DNA of 64,000 bases, taken from assembly GCF_000250635.1 (NCBI RefSeq), contig NC_016940.1, positions 2,776,001-2,840,000 of the forward strand. The letters are read 5' to 3'. The stretch is from Saprospira grandis str. Lewin. Lineage in GTDB: Bacteria; Bacteroidota; Bacteroidia; Chitinophagales; Saprospiraceae. Of the stretch, positions 16,451 through 24,849 are shown piece by piece. Position 1 is the stretch's first letter. Each line of letters starts with the position of its first letter. Under the pieces are notes generated by a model. That model was not told where the DNA came from. It did no database searches and saw only the letters and a program-made list of their open reading frames with translations. Made by a program: the position numbers and the translations under genes.

Positions 16451-18736
16451 ATGAAAAACTATTTCCTATCGGCCTTGCTAGTTTTACTAGCCATGCCATT
16501 CGTCTGGGGACAACCTGTGGGCAACAACCAACCCACAGAAAAACTAGAAGAAATTGCCTCTAGTAACCTCGAACGCTACGATACTTGGAACGCCTTGGAT
16601 TACTTCAAACAGGTCCGCGAACGCAAACCCAATGATGTAAAGGCCAATTATGACGTAGCCTACACCTATTTCCTCCTTCGCGATTATACTTCTGCCGAAA
16701 AAGAATTTCAGCAGCTCATCGAACTCGATAAGGAAAACTTTATGCCTATGGCTGGCTGGTACTATGCCCAAAGCCTAAAGCTAGCCGGCAAGTACAGCGA
16801 TTGTATTCCCGCCTTTGAAAGCTTCAAAAGCAAATACAATGGCGAAGATGTCGACCGCATGAAAACTTTGGCCGATGTGGAAATCGCAGGAGCCAAATGG
16901 GCCCAAACTATGACTTCTCCTAAAGAGGAACTCATTATTAAGCCCCTAGATAAAACTATCAACTCTCCACTTATGGAGAATTACGCTTACCCTATTGGCC
17001 GTAATAAAATTGTCTTCTCTGCCCTCCGTGGCGATAGCATTATCGTTTTGGAAGATGCGGAAGAAGAAGCTAAGTTTACTCGTATCTTTGTGGCCGAAAA
17101 AGCAGAAGATGGCGAAAAATGGGAAAAAGTAGAGCCCTTTAGCGCTTCTACACTAGCCGCTGAAGGTTTTCATGTGGTTAACCCTACCTTTAATAAGGAT
17201 ATGAACCGCTTTTTCTTCGCTAAAGCACAGTTGGTAGGTAACCTCCTTCAAAATAGTAAGATTTATGGCGCAGGCTATGACGGTACTAATGTTACTGAGC
17301 CTACTGCTCTTGATTTTAATGACGGAGAATATAGCTGCAAAAACCCCGCAGTCGGTATGCTAGATGGCCAAGAAGTACTTTTCTTCGCTTCTAATATGCC
17401 CGGCGGTAAAGGGGGCTTCGATATCTGGTATGCAGAAATCAATGCCGACGGAACTACTCGCACGCCCCTCAACCTAGAAGCCGTAAATACGGTAGGTGAC
17501 GAAAGCCACCCCTTCTTTGATGAGCGCGATAACCGTCTCTATTTTGCTTCTAATGGCCACCCCGGTATGGGCGGTATCGACCTTTTCCAAACAGAGCGCA
17601 ATGAAGCAGGAAATTGGTCTGCTGTAGAAAATATGGGACCTGGCTTTAATACTAGCGTAGATGAATTTGGTTTCATCGTGACTCGCGAAGGCCGCGATGA
17701 TTGCTTTGGCTACCTGATCTCTAACCGTGAAGGAAGTAGCGGAGCTGTACAAAGCCAAACTTCTACCGATGATATCTTCTCTATCTTGATGCCCGAACGT
17801 TGTGATGTTGATCTAATCGTTAAGGTAACTGATGATAAAACAGGAGAAGAAGTAGTAGGTGCTACGGTGAAAATTGTAGACAAAGAAACTGGTGAAGTAG
17901 TTGCCGAACAAACCAATACAGAGAATAACAAATTTGTATTTCCTCTAGAACAAGGTAAAGAGTATGAAGTAGTGGCTAGCAAAGAAGGCTGGGAAGCTGG
18001 CTCTAGCACTTCTGCAGATACTCGCCGCCCCGCTCTAGAAAATCGCTTTGGTAGCGTTTCTGGCCCTATGGAATGGGAAGAAACCACTACCTTGAAAGAA
18101 GCTGGCTTGATGGTGCAAACCTTTGACCGCAACAGCAAAGCTCCTTTGAATGGCGTAACCGTAATGGTTTATGATGGTGATAAGTTGGTTGAGGAAAAAA
18201 CAATGACTGATGGCAATCAGTTTAGCTTTATCTTGGACAACAACAAAGAGTACAAAATCAAAGCTCGTCTAGAAGGCTATATTGGCGACTTTAAGACCGT
18301 AAAAGCTACTGAGGCTAAAGAGATGCACAAATTGTATTTGGCTCCTCCTCCCTTGTTTGTAAATGTATTGTTCGACTTTAATAAGTCGAATATCCGTACT
18401 GGCGCAGCCGATACCTTGGACCGCATTGCTGAAGTAATGACTGACTACCCCGAAATGGTAGTAGAAGTACGTGGTTTTACCGATGCTGTTGGTTCTGATA
18501 GCTATAACGATCGTCTTTCTAAGCGTCGTTCTAAAGCAGCCATTGACTACCTAGTAGAAAAAGGCATTGCTGCTGAGCGCTTGATCTCTAAAGGTTTTGG
18601 TGAAGCGGAGCCTGTTGCACCCAACGAAAACGAAGATGGTAGCGATAACCCTGAAGGTCGTCAGCTCAACCGTCGTGTAGAGTTCAAGATTATTGAAGGT
18701 AATGTTGGCGCTGTAGAAACAGAAAAAAAAAACTAA
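16451..18736 (+). CDS. PorE-like T9SS/OmpA-family protein (TPR, propeller, regulatory domains, OmpA)
   Basis: Cell-envelope protein of 761 residues with the PorE domain order: signal peptide (MKNYFLSALLVLLAMPFVWG), TPR region (about 35-115), a PD40/WD40-type propeller (about 165-420, with EVLFFASNMPGGKGGFDIWY and NRLYFASNGHPGMGGIDLFQ), two carboxypeptidase-regulatory-like domains (about 455-540 and 560-625) and a peptidoglycan-binding OmpA domain (about 640-755, FDFNKSNIRTGAADTLDRIA and GFTDAVGSDSYNDRLSKRRS). PorE is known to tie the type IX secretion machine to peptidoglycan. It follows a PorP-like gene. The gene ends in a run of ten A (18723-18732); a -1 slip there would extend the protein by a DUF1573 domain (18733-19095). 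Confidence 0.88.
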   Translation: MKNYFLSALLVLLAMPFVWGQPVGNNQPTEKLEEIASSNLERYDTWNALDYFKQVRERKPNDVKANYDVAYTYFLLRDYTSAEKEFQQLIELDKENFMPMAGWYYAQSLKLAGKYSDCIPAFESFKSKYNGEDVDRMKTLADVEIAGAKWAQTMTSPKEELIIKPLDKTINSPLMENYAYPIGRNKIVFSALRGDSIIVLEDAEEEAKFTRIFVAEKAEDGEKWEKVEPFSASTLAAEGFHVVNPTFNKDMNRFFFAKAQLVGNLLQNSKIYGAGYDGTNVTEPTALDFNDGEYSCKNPAVGMLDGQEVLFFASNMPGGKGGFDIWYAEINADGTTRTPLNLEAVNTVGDESHPFFDERDNRLYFASNGHPGMGGIDLFQTERNEAGNWSAVENMGPGFNTSVDEFGFIVTREGRDDCFGYLISNREGSSGAVQSQTSTDDIFSILMPERCDVDLIVKVTDDKTGEEVVGATVKIVDKETGEVVAEQTNTENNKFVFPLEQGKEYEVVASKEGWEAGSSTSADTRRPALENRFGSVSGPMEWEETTTLKEAGLMVQTFDRNSKAPLNGVTVMVYDGDKLVEEKTMTDGNQFSFILDNNKEYKIKARLEGYIGDFKTVKATEAKEMHKLYLAPPPLFVNVLFDFNKSNIRTGAADTLDRIAEVMTDYPEMVVEVRGFTDAVGSDSYNDRLSKRRSKAAIDYLVEKGIAAERLISKGFGEAEPVAPNENEDGSDNPEGRQLNRRVEFKIIEGNVGAVETEKKN

Positions 18737-19095
18737 CTGAATCGGCAGCTCCTATTCAAGAGAATAAGCGGCCGAAGACAACAGTAAAGTTTATTGAGCC
18801 AGAACTAAAGCTGGGAGAACTCAAATATGGAGAAGTTAAGGAAGCGACTATTGAATTTGTCAATACTGGGACCGAAGACTTGAAGATTGAGTTTGTGCAA
18901 GGCGGATGCAGCTGTACGGAGCCTACTTCATGGAGCCGCAAAGCCATTGCCCCGGGCCAAAAAGGCTATGTCAAAATTAAGTTTGACTCTTCTAAGGCCG
19001 ATATTAAAAAAGGCTACGAATCTGCTGTAGAGCTTTATGGAAATGTAGAAGGTGACCTTCTGCTGTACTATATTAGCGCAGATATTGTAAAATAG
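18733..19095 (+). CDS. DUF1573 domain in the -1 frame after porE (probable frameshift extension)
   Basis: The frame encodes about 120 residues of clear DUF1573 type: LGELKYGEVKEATIEFVNTG, LKIEFVQGGCSCTEP, then IAPGQKGYVKIKFDSSKADI. No ATG or GTG start lies upstream; the only bacterial-type start, TTG at 18880, would cut the domain in half. There is also no signal peptide, although DUF1573 proteins are normally exported. The frame overlaps the A10 run that ends the PorE-like frame. Reading gaa aaa aaa aaa cta instead of gaa aaa aaa aac taa joins PorE to this domain. Either programmed -1 slippage, a recent frameshift, or a homopolymer sequencing error explains this. A terminator follows at 19111. 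Confidence 0.72.
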   Translation, partial: LTESAAPIQENKRPKTTVKFIEPELKLGELKYGEVKEATIEFVNTGTEDLKIEFVQGGCSCTEPTSWSRKAIAPGQKGYVKIKFDSSKADIKKGYESAVELYGNVEGDLLLYYISADIVK

Positions 19096-19110
19096 CTTTT
19101 CAGTTAGCTG

Positions 19111-19150
19111 AAAACCCCTAAACGACTAGTTTGCGTTTAGGGGTTTTTTT
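19111..19150 (+). terminator. Intrinsic terminator after the DUF1573 domain
   Basis: The stem CCCCTAAACG / CGTTTAGGGG with a 9-base loop is followed by seven T. It closes the porE-DUF1573 unit, showing the DUF1573 segment lies within the same transcript as porE unless another promoter exists. Confidence 0.85.
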
Positions 19151-19164
19151 ATGTTTAGGGCCAG

Positions 19165-19357
19165 CTTGTTTTGCGTCTTGCAGGCCCGGAGGGGCCGCAG
19201 GCCACAACAAGGCCTTTAGGCCGCAGTTCGACGACCAAAGGGAGTAACCGATGGAAGGCAGTGGCCCGCAGGGCCAGACCGAGCCGCTGAAAGCGGTGAA
19301 GGGCCGAGCAGACCTGCGAGCTGCCGAACGTAGCGCCTGCCGTAGGCAGGAGGCCCC
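19165..19357 (-). repeat. Modular interspersed element, copy 7 (class B with extra module)
   Basis: Minus-strand head GGGGCCTCCTGCCTACGG at 19357, 14 bases before the next ATG. Core CTCGCAGGTCTGCTCGGCCC, variable stem CCGCT-TTC-AGCGG, hairpin GGCCC-TGC-GGGCC. The class B tail is altered: CATCG runs into the GTTACTCCCTTTGGTCGTCG module (19224-19248), followed by GGCC-TAAA-GGCC and TTGTTGTGGCC. This is one of two copies where the direct head-tail pair is displaced. Confidence 0.82.
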
Positions 19358-19371
19358 AAAAGAAAAAAACT

Positions 19372-20331
19372 ATGAATCAAATTGTATTGCTTTTTGCGCT
19401 TTTAGTTGCCGCTCCCTTGCAGGCACAAGTAGATGCCTATGCTTATTTGGGCCTAAAATTGGCCCCGCAAGAAGTAACAAATATTCGCCTGAAAGAGACC
19501 TATGTCATCAATACTTCTAAGGACTCAAAGTTTAAGGAGAAGTATTTATTTTCGAGAGAAGAGTATAATGAACAAGGCCGCCGCTCCCTCAATTTGTTTT
19601 TTAAGCCAGACGCTAGTTTAGAGTCGAAAATTGTGGCTTTTTATCCCGACTCGACCAAAGAAATTAACATCTTTCAGCAAAAAGGGGAGGTGGTGGATAG
19701 TGCCGTTTTTCTCTTTCATCCTGATGGCCGCAGGAAAATGGAAATTTGGTATTGGGGAGATAACTGCAGCACCGATAGTCTGCTGTTTTCTTATAATGCC
19801 CGCAAACAATTATCTAAGGTGTTTAGGCGCTATGATTGGGATGAAAAATGGGACACACTTTTTTATAAGGCCGATGGCAGCCTAGATAAGGCCATTTTTT
19901 ATAGCAAGGCCGATGGTTTGCAAAAGCAGGTAGACTTTTTGTTTTCTCCAGACTCTTTTTTGTTAAAAACGGCTAGTCGTAACCGCGATCGCTTGATTGT
20001 AGAAGAAGAATACTTTTTTTATGATAAAAAAGGCCGCTTAGATTATACCACCACCCGTTATTTTCCAGATGGAGAAGAAAAGCCAGAAACCCCTCGATTA
20101 ACCAGCCGCTATAGCTATTGGCGAAATGGGGAGCTGAAGCGGGTAAAAAAGGTGTTATCGTCTAAGAAGAAAAAGCGGATTTCGGTGTCTATCTTAAAAT
20201 ATAATCGTTCTGGCCGCCTAATTTATCAGCGAGACCGAAATAAGTCAGAGGGGATAGATAGTAAAATTATTATAGAATATAGAGCTCGGCCCAAGGGCTG
20301 GAAGCCTCGGCAGGGCTCAAATTTTTGGTAG
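19372..20331 (+). CDS. Uncharacterised secreted protein with MORN/YD-like repeats
   Basis: I cannot assign a function. The 319-residue product has a signal peptide (MNQIVLLFALLVAAPLQAQ). The rest is built of degenerate beta repeats of the type FYKADGSLDKAIFYSKADG, FFYDKKGRLDYTTTRYFPDG, ILKYNRSGRLIYQRDR, reminiscent of the antitoxin YwqK/MORN or RHS-YD style (short beta hairpins around DGxL or DKKGRL). These repeats often fold as elongated beta structures. The C-terminus is basic. It is followed 3 bases later by another exported protein gene, so they form an operon. Confidence 0.72.
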   Translation: MNQIVLLFALLVAAPLQAQVDAYAYLGLKLAPQEVTNIRLKETYVINTSKDSKFKEKYLFSREEYNEQGRRSLNLFFKPDASLESKIVAFYPDSTKEINIFQQKGEVVDSAVFLFHPDGRRKMEIWYWGDNCSTDSLLFSYNARKQLSKVFRRYDWDEKWDTLFYKADGSLDKAIFYSKADGLQKQVDFLFSPDSFLLKTASRNRDRLIVEEEYFFYDKKGRLDYTTTRYFPDGEEKPETPRLTSRYSYWRNGELKRVKKVLSSKKKKRISVSILKYNRSGRLIYQRDRNKSEGIDSKIIIEYRARPKGWKPRQGSNFW

Positions 20332-20334
20332 CAG

Positions 20335-21141
20335 ATGAAGAAATTATGGATCCTATTGCTCTTTGTTTTCTTTGCCGGCAAAGAGCTAGCTGCTTGTAGC
20401 TATGCCTATCAGTATAGTCTATTTTTATTGGGCAGCAGTTCGGGAGAGCTCATTTGGTTAGAGCTAGAACTGGAGCGCTATGTGAGTGGGGCTGCGGGCA
20501 GTTTGCCCAATTTTCAGCCCATGGGGCGAAGCAAAAATTTGGGGCAGACTCGCTGGAAGGGGCAGCTCAAATTGAAAAAAGGGCAGAAGGTGGACCAATT
20601 AGAGCAGTATAAGCATATTGCTTGGGTCGATTTGGCCGATGAAGATTATCAAGCGTATCTGGCCCCTCATTTTGAAAAGGCCCAAGATTTGGCTGAGGAG
20701 CTGCCTTTTTTTCAGCCCGCCCAGCTATTGGAAGAGGCCATTTGTGATTATGACCGCAGTTGTGGCCAAATGCAACTAGAGGCCGATAGTTTGGCCCTTT
20801 GGGCGGCCTTGCCAGGCCAGAAGGGAGCCAAAGCTCATTTTCCAGGGCCCGTTTTGAGTAAGTTTGAAAACCTCACTCGACTCAATTATAGAGAAATGGG
20901 CAAACTGGCCGCAGAAGAGCGCCTCAACTTTTTTCAGGCCTGGAAACCCTTCTCTGTTCGGCATTATCGGCTGGCCGGCCAAGAGATTTATGTCTATAGT
21001 CTAGGCTGGGGCCTAGCCAAGGGCTATAAACCGCAGCCTTCTGCGGCTTGGGTGCCCTGGGGCCGTCCCCTAAAAGATTATATTCGAGGAAATAAAGTAA
21101 TGATGCATGGGCAGCGTTTCGACTTCTTCCAAATTTTGTAA
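20335..21141 (+). CDS. Uncharacterised exported protein
   Basis: No family recognised. The product is 268 residues with an N-terminal signal (MKKLWILLLFVFFAGKELAA, then CSYAYQYSLFLL; the Cys follows ELAA so a lipoprotein cleavage is possible). Features seen: WLELELERYVSGAAG, a Trp-rich middle, and a CDYDRSCGQM pair of Cys around residue 140 that could be a disulfide. The gene starts 3 bases after the preceding stop and ends 41 bases before the coiled-coil lipoprotein gene, implying co-transcription. The similar lengths and export signals suggest a shared envelope role (inference). Confidence 0.68.
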   Translation: MKKLWILLLFVFFAGKELAACSYAYQYSLFLLGSSSGELIWLELELERYVSGAAGSLPNFQPMGRSKNLGQTRWKGQLKLKKGQKVDQLEQYKHIAWVDLADEDYQAYLAPHFEKAQDLAEELPFFQPAQLLEEAICDYDRSCGQMQLEADSLALWAALPGQKGAKAHFPGPVLSKFENLTRLNYREMGKLAAEERLNFFQAWKPFSVRHYRLAGQEIYVYSLGWGLAKGYKPQPSAAWVPWGRPLKDYIRGNKVMMHGQRFDFFQIL

Positions 21142-21182
21142 ATTTGCAAATCAAAAAATTAAACGAGATCAATTTATTTAAA

Positions 21183-22100
21183 ATGTTAGGAGTCAAGCGT
21201 ATTTTATTAGGATGTGGCCTAGGCCTATTGCTGAGCTGTTCATCGGAGGAGCCAAAGATGAATGTAGGCGAAATCGCCAAGGAAACAGATAGTTTATATA
21301 CAGCCTTGCAAAGCGAGCTGGCTTTTTATCGAGAAAAGGCCGATAGCCTCTATCCCGCCCTTCTAGATAAAGAGGCCGAGCTAGATAAGCAGTACCTAAA
21401 GATTAAAAACCTTTTGGCCCAGGCTGATCAGCAGAAAAATAATGCGCGCAAATTAGCTAGCCAAGTAGAGGCCCTACAAGAAGAACTCAAAAAGCTGAGA
21501 GCTTTTGTAGATGAACAAACCCTAGATTTGGCCGAATTGCGTCGGCAAAATGCCCAACTAGTAGAGGAACGCAGCGAATACCGAAAACTCTATGAGCAAG
21601 AACAAGATCTAAAAGACTCTTTGGCCCAAAAAGCTGCCAACCTAAAAGCAACCACCGAAGAGCTCAATAAACAACTCGATAAAGGCGCTATCCTCCGGAT
21701 CTCTAATTTAGAGTTTATTGCGGCCAAACTGACTAGAGGGGGAGAAACCAAGGCCACCAACCGCCGAAAACGAGCAGAGTTTTTTCAGGCCTGCTTTAAG
21801 ATGGTAAAAAATGAGGTGGTGCAGCCCGGCCCCAATAAGTTTTATATGCAAATTGTAGATCCCAATGGCCATATTATTGTCGAAGAAAAAATGGGCGGCG
21901 GCTATTTCTCCGATGCAGAAGGTAATAAATTGCCTTATACCATCGTAAAAAGCTTTGAGTATTATCCCGATAAAGAGGACCTTTGTATTAGTTGGAGCCC
22001 CGCAGTAGGCAGTAAATGGACCTTTGAAAAGGGAGAGTATAGCCTGCAACTCTATAATAGAGGCCTTAAGGTGGGCTTCCAAAAATTATCGCTCCGCTAA
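21183..22100 (+). CDS. Coiled-coil lipoprotein
   Basis: Lipoprotein of 305 residues from the ATG at 21183, preferred over an upstream in-frame ATG at 21144 because it begins a proper lipoprotein signal (MLGVKRILLGCGLGLLLSCS, lipobox LLSC). Residues about 35-175 form a long coiled coil of heptads (ALQEELKKLRAFVDEQ, LAELRRQNAQLVEERSEYRK). The last 120 residues are a globular beta domain (MVKNEVVQPGPNKFYMQIVD) followed by a C-terminal FEKGEYSLQLYNRG block. No function known. The stop overlaps the ATG of the HD-domain gene (TAATG), so translation is coupled. Confidence 0.75.
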   Translation: MLGVKRILLGCGLGLLLSCSSEEPKMNVGEIAKETDSLYTALQSELAFYREKADSLYPALLDKEAELDKQYLKIKNLLAQADQQKNNARKLASQVEALQEELKKLRAFVDEQTLDLAELRRQNAQLVEERSEYRKLYEQEQDLKDSLAQKAANLKATTEELNKQLDKGAILRISNLEFIAAKLTRGGETKATNRRKRAEFFQACFKMVKNEVVQPGPNKFYMQIVDPNGHIIVEEKMGGGYFSDAEGNKLPYTIVKSFEYYPDKEDLCISWSPAVGSKWTFEKGEYSLQLYNRGLKVGFQKLSLR

Positions 22101-22669
22101 TGCAATTGCCCTCCCTAATTACAGCCTGCCAACAGCAGCTGCAACAACAAAGAAGCAGCCTTTGCTACCATAATTTGGCCCATACCAAAGGCGTTGTGGC
22201 CGCTGTGGCCGCCCTGCATATTGCTCCCGAAATCCTGATTCCAGCCGCCTATATCCACGATTTAGGCTACGAACAATCGGCCCAAGGACATGAGGCTATA
22301 GCCATAGCCTGGGGGCAAAAACAGCTGCCCAAATGGGGCTTTAAGCAAAAACAAATTCAAGAAATTTGTCTAGCCATTGAAGCGACCCAATTGGGCCAAA
22401 AACCAAAGACAATTTTAGGCGCCTACCTAAAAGATGCCGATATTTCCTATAGCTTGAGTAGCCATTTCTGGAGCCGTGGAGAATTGCTCCGAACAGAATG
22501 GCAACTAGAAAACCAAAGGCAATATAGCGATACAGCCTGGCTGAAACTGCAATATCATTTTCTAGAAGAACTCTTGTTTTTTAGCCCCTGGGGGCAGCTT
22601 TATTTAGAACCACTGCGGCGCTATTATCTTCAGCAAATTACTGAACGGCTGCAAAAAATGAACATATGA
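22100..22669 (+). CDS. HD-domain phosphohydrolase
   Basis: Cytoplasmic protein of 189 residues with an HD-superfamily metal site: His in CYHNLAHTKGVV (about residue 24-27), the HD pair in AAYIHDLGYEQ (about 52-53), and Asp in YLKDADISYSL (about 115). The family hydrolyses phosphate esters or nucleotides; substrate unknown. It is about the size of small stand-alone HD hydrolases. It is sandwiched between a lipoprotein gene (1-base stop/start overlap) and a 557-residue exported protein gene (ATGA overlap), so it is part of a translationally coupled run, an odd place for a soluble nucleotide enzyme. Confidence 0.82.
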   Translation: MQLPSLITACQQQLQQQRSSLCYHNLAHTKGVVAAVAALHIAPEILIPAAYIHDLGYEQSAQGHEAIAIAWGQKQLPKWGFKQKQIQEICLAIEATQLGQKPKTILGAYLKDADISYSLSSHFWSRGELLRTEWQLENQRQYSDTAWLKLQYHFLEELLFFSPWGQLYLEPLRRYYLQQITERLQKMNI

Positions 22670-24339
22670 ATTATCCCCAATCTATTTTTTTATTGCTTTG
22701 GGCCTGCCTCTGTGCCAATAACCTGACAGCCCAAACAAAAGAGGATAAAGAACAAGCCCCTAAACGCTATTATACTATCGATATGACGGTGGCCTCTATG
22801 AAAAAAGCTGCCGAATCCTCTAAAAGCGGATACCGAAAGAATCCCTGGAAAACCATCGAACATAATTGCGAAATCGAATTGCCCTTTGAGCTAGATAATG
22901 CCTTTTTGGGCGTGCCCAAACAATCACAGGCTAGTCTGCTCAATCTGGTCAAAGGAGGCGTCAAAATCTCTAATCAGGTGATCCAACCCATCGAAAGACA
23001 ACTGATGGCCTCCGAGTATTTTCGCCCCGGAATTAGTAAGGAGCTCTTCGAATGCCTGACGGGCTGCACCCTGGCCGAAAAAGATTTTCAACAAAGCCAT
23101 TTTCTCTATATCGAGGACCTGAGCCGAGATATCGCCTACGCCCGTAGCGAACTCTACGGCGAAAGCTCTTTCGACTCCCCTTTGCCTTACGCTACGCCCT
23201 GGGGCAATTATAAGTGCCGCATGATCAGAACTAAGGCCGATCTCGATAGCGTGATGAGCCATCCCAACGAAATTGGCCTGACCTACAGCCTGCGTGGCGG
23301 CCATGTGTTTAGCGACCTCTTTGCCCTGCGCCCCGATGAAGAAAGCGGAGAAACAAATCTGGAAATCTTGGGCCGACAAGAGTTTGGCCAGCTGGTCCTC
23401 AATAGTGTCAACCAACTCAAAGGCATTTTGCCCATCCGCCAAAAAACAGGGGAGTACCTCAGTGTTCCGATTTTTTCCATTAGCTTCGGCAATTATTTTG
23501 AAGATGGTATCGTGGGCAAGGTCTCCAGATTTAATAGCGCCCAAGAAGAGGTTTTTGGCGAACAAAATAGCCTCGGTAAAGGCTTTACCGAACTGGGCCA
23601 ATGGGTCTGTCGCCGCCTACTCGACAAAAAGGTGGGCCGCCGCATCTTAGTCGATGTAGCCGATATGAGCCTAGACGGCCGCCTCTGGTTCTATAGCTAC
23701 CTCAAAGAAGAACGCTTCCGAAAAGATACCATCCCCGCCCTAGCCCTCAATGTGGGCATCAGCGGCCTTTCTTATAAAGATAATGCCTATAGCGGAAGCG
23801 ATGAACCGGTCAAAAATCAACAGTCTTTTTTCAATAATCGCCAAGCCAATTTGTGCCGCCAAGATATTAAGGCAATCGTCAAATCAAAGGGCCTGGTGGG
23901 CATTTCTCTAGATAGAGACCGCCTGATGGGCAAGGCCTTCCAAACCCGATATAATTCTACCGTGCCCGGCTCCGCCAACCGAAGAGCCGTAGCCGTAGAG
24001 GCCATTGTGGCCAATATTTGCCGCTTTATTTATGTAGCCCAATCTATCGATGCCTGGGAAATGATCAGCATTTCTTCCTCTTTCGATATGTACGCCCGCC
24101 CCCTAGAGGTCTATGATAGCTCCGATGATATGGAGCAGCTTTATCGCGACCTGATCGCATTTTTTGAAAACCCCCAGGATATTGAAGGCCTCTATACCGC
24201 CGAAGATATTCAAACTTTTATGTATAGTTTTTCTGCCGAGGAATTGGTCGATCGGATTATGTATAAAAATGCCCTGAATTTTATGTACAAGCATTTGCCT
24301 GAAGTAGATCTAACGGAAGAAGAAGCGAATAATAATTAG
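22666..24339 (+). CDS. Uncharacterised exported protein, possibly a degenerate M19-type amidohydrolase
   Basis: Exported product of 557 residues (signal MNYPQSIFLLLWACLCANNL, cleavage near TAQ). Its order of blocks recalls membrane dipeptidase (M19) TIM barrels: TIDMTVASM near the start in the place of a metal-binding D-x-H-x-D, EIGLTYSLRGGHVFSDLF in the place of the IEGGH block, LGQWVCRRLL then RRILVDVADMS in the place of DLSH, and VGISLDRDRLMG in the place of the GSDFDG block. The histidines expected to bind zinc are mostly absent, so activity is doubtful and the fold call is weak. It overlaps the HD-domain stop by 4 bases. A class C repeat follows. Confidence 0.6.
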   Translation: MNYPQSIFLLLWACLCANNLTAQTKEDKEQAPKRYYTIDMTVASMKKAAESSKSGYRKNPWKTIEHNCEIELPFELDNAFLGVPKQSQASLLNLVKGGVKISNQVIQPIERQLMASEYFRPGISKELFECLTGCTLAEKDFQQSHFLYIEDLSRDIAYARSELYGESSFDSPLPYATPWGNYKCRMIRTKADLDSVMSHPNEIGLTYSLRGGHVFSDLFALRPDEESGETNLEILGRQEFGQLVLNSVNQLKGILPIRQKTGEYLSVPIFSISFGNYFEDGIVGKVSRFNSAQEEVFGEQNSLGKGFTELGQWVCRRLLDKKVGRRILVDVADMSLDGRLWFYSYLKEERFRKDTIPALALNVGISGLSYKDNAYSGSDEPVKNQQSFFNNRQANLCRQDIKAIVKSKGLVGISLDRDRLMGKAFQTRYNSTVPGSANRRAVAVEAIVANICRFIYVAQSIDAWEMISISSSFDMYARPLEVYDSSDDMEQLYRDLIAFFENPQDIEGLYTAEDIQTFMYSFSAEELVDRIMYKNALNFMYKHLPEVDLTEEEANNN

Positions 24340-24347
24340 AGGGTTTT

Positions 24348-24500
24348 GGGGCCCGCGGCCAGCTAGGCTTCGCCTAGCTCGGCCGCCGCTATGCTGCGGG
24401 GCTCGCAGGTCTGCTCGGCCCTGCGTTTTTTTCGCTGCGCTCAAAAAACTTGGTCTGGCCTTCGGCCACCCGCTCCGCAGCGCTGGGCCTGCCCGCCGCA
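24348..24500 (+). repeat. Modular interspersed element, copy 8 (class C)
   Basis: Head GGGGCCCGCGGCC starts 8 bases after the upstream stop, with inner hairpin AGCTAGGC-TTC-GCCTAGCT and the class C block CCGCTATGCTGCGGGGCTCG. Core CAGGTCTGCTCGGCCCT, variable A/T stem GTTTTTT...AAAAAAC, GGTCTG, hairpin GGCC-TTCG-GCC, tail CAGCGCTGGGCC whose GGGCC pairs with GGCCC of the head. Confidence 0.85.
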
Positions 24501-24600
24501 AACGGAAAGGCTGCGCTAAAAAAAAAGCCTAGCTAAACTTTTGACAATCAAACAAAAAGAAGAATGTGGCTAAAAAATCTCATTTTTTAGCTAGAAAAAG

Positions 24601-24632
24601 TTTGGCAAAATAAAAAAGCCGTCTTATATTTG
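24601..24632 (+). promoter_or_regulatory. Promoter of tRNA-Ala (TTTG-N20-TATATTTG)
   Basis: TTTG at 24601-24604 and TATATTTG at 24625-24632, spaced exactly 20 bases. The flanks also match the tRNA-Ser promoter (AGTTTGG before and GCAA after). Confidence 0.78.
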
Positions 24633-24666
24633 CAACGCACTCAAAGGAATGCAATGTTAAGTTGAA

Positions 24667-24741
<75 letters not shown>

Positions 24742-24742
24742 C

Positions 24743-24778
24743 AAAGAGACCAACAATTTTGTTGGTCTCTTTTTTTTT
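24743..24778 (+). terminator. Intrinsic terminator of tRNA-Ala
   Basis: A 13-bp stem AAAGAGACCAACA / TGTTGGTCTCTTT followed by a long T run, starting two bases after the tRNA. Confidence 0.9.
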
Positions 24779-24822
24779 GCTTTTTGTCCAAAAGCAGCTG
24801 CTTTATAACAGAAAATCAGTAA

Positions 24823-24840
24823 CTTAGTTAAATAACTAAG
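24823..24840. promoter_or_regulatory. Palindrome CTTAGTTA-AA-TAACTAAG, candidate operator
   Basis: A perfect 8-bp inverted repeat with a 2-base spacer, ending 9 bases before the ATG of a small basic protein. The position covers the probable promoter or ribosome-binding region, so binding here would block expression. The autoregulation idea is inference. Confidence 0.5.
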
Positions 24841-24849
24841 ACTAAAGTT

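Noticed and set aside
18880-19095. A separate 71-residue gene starting at TTG 18880
   Set aside because: This start would remove half of the DUF1573 domain, whose sequence clearly continues upstream in the same frame.
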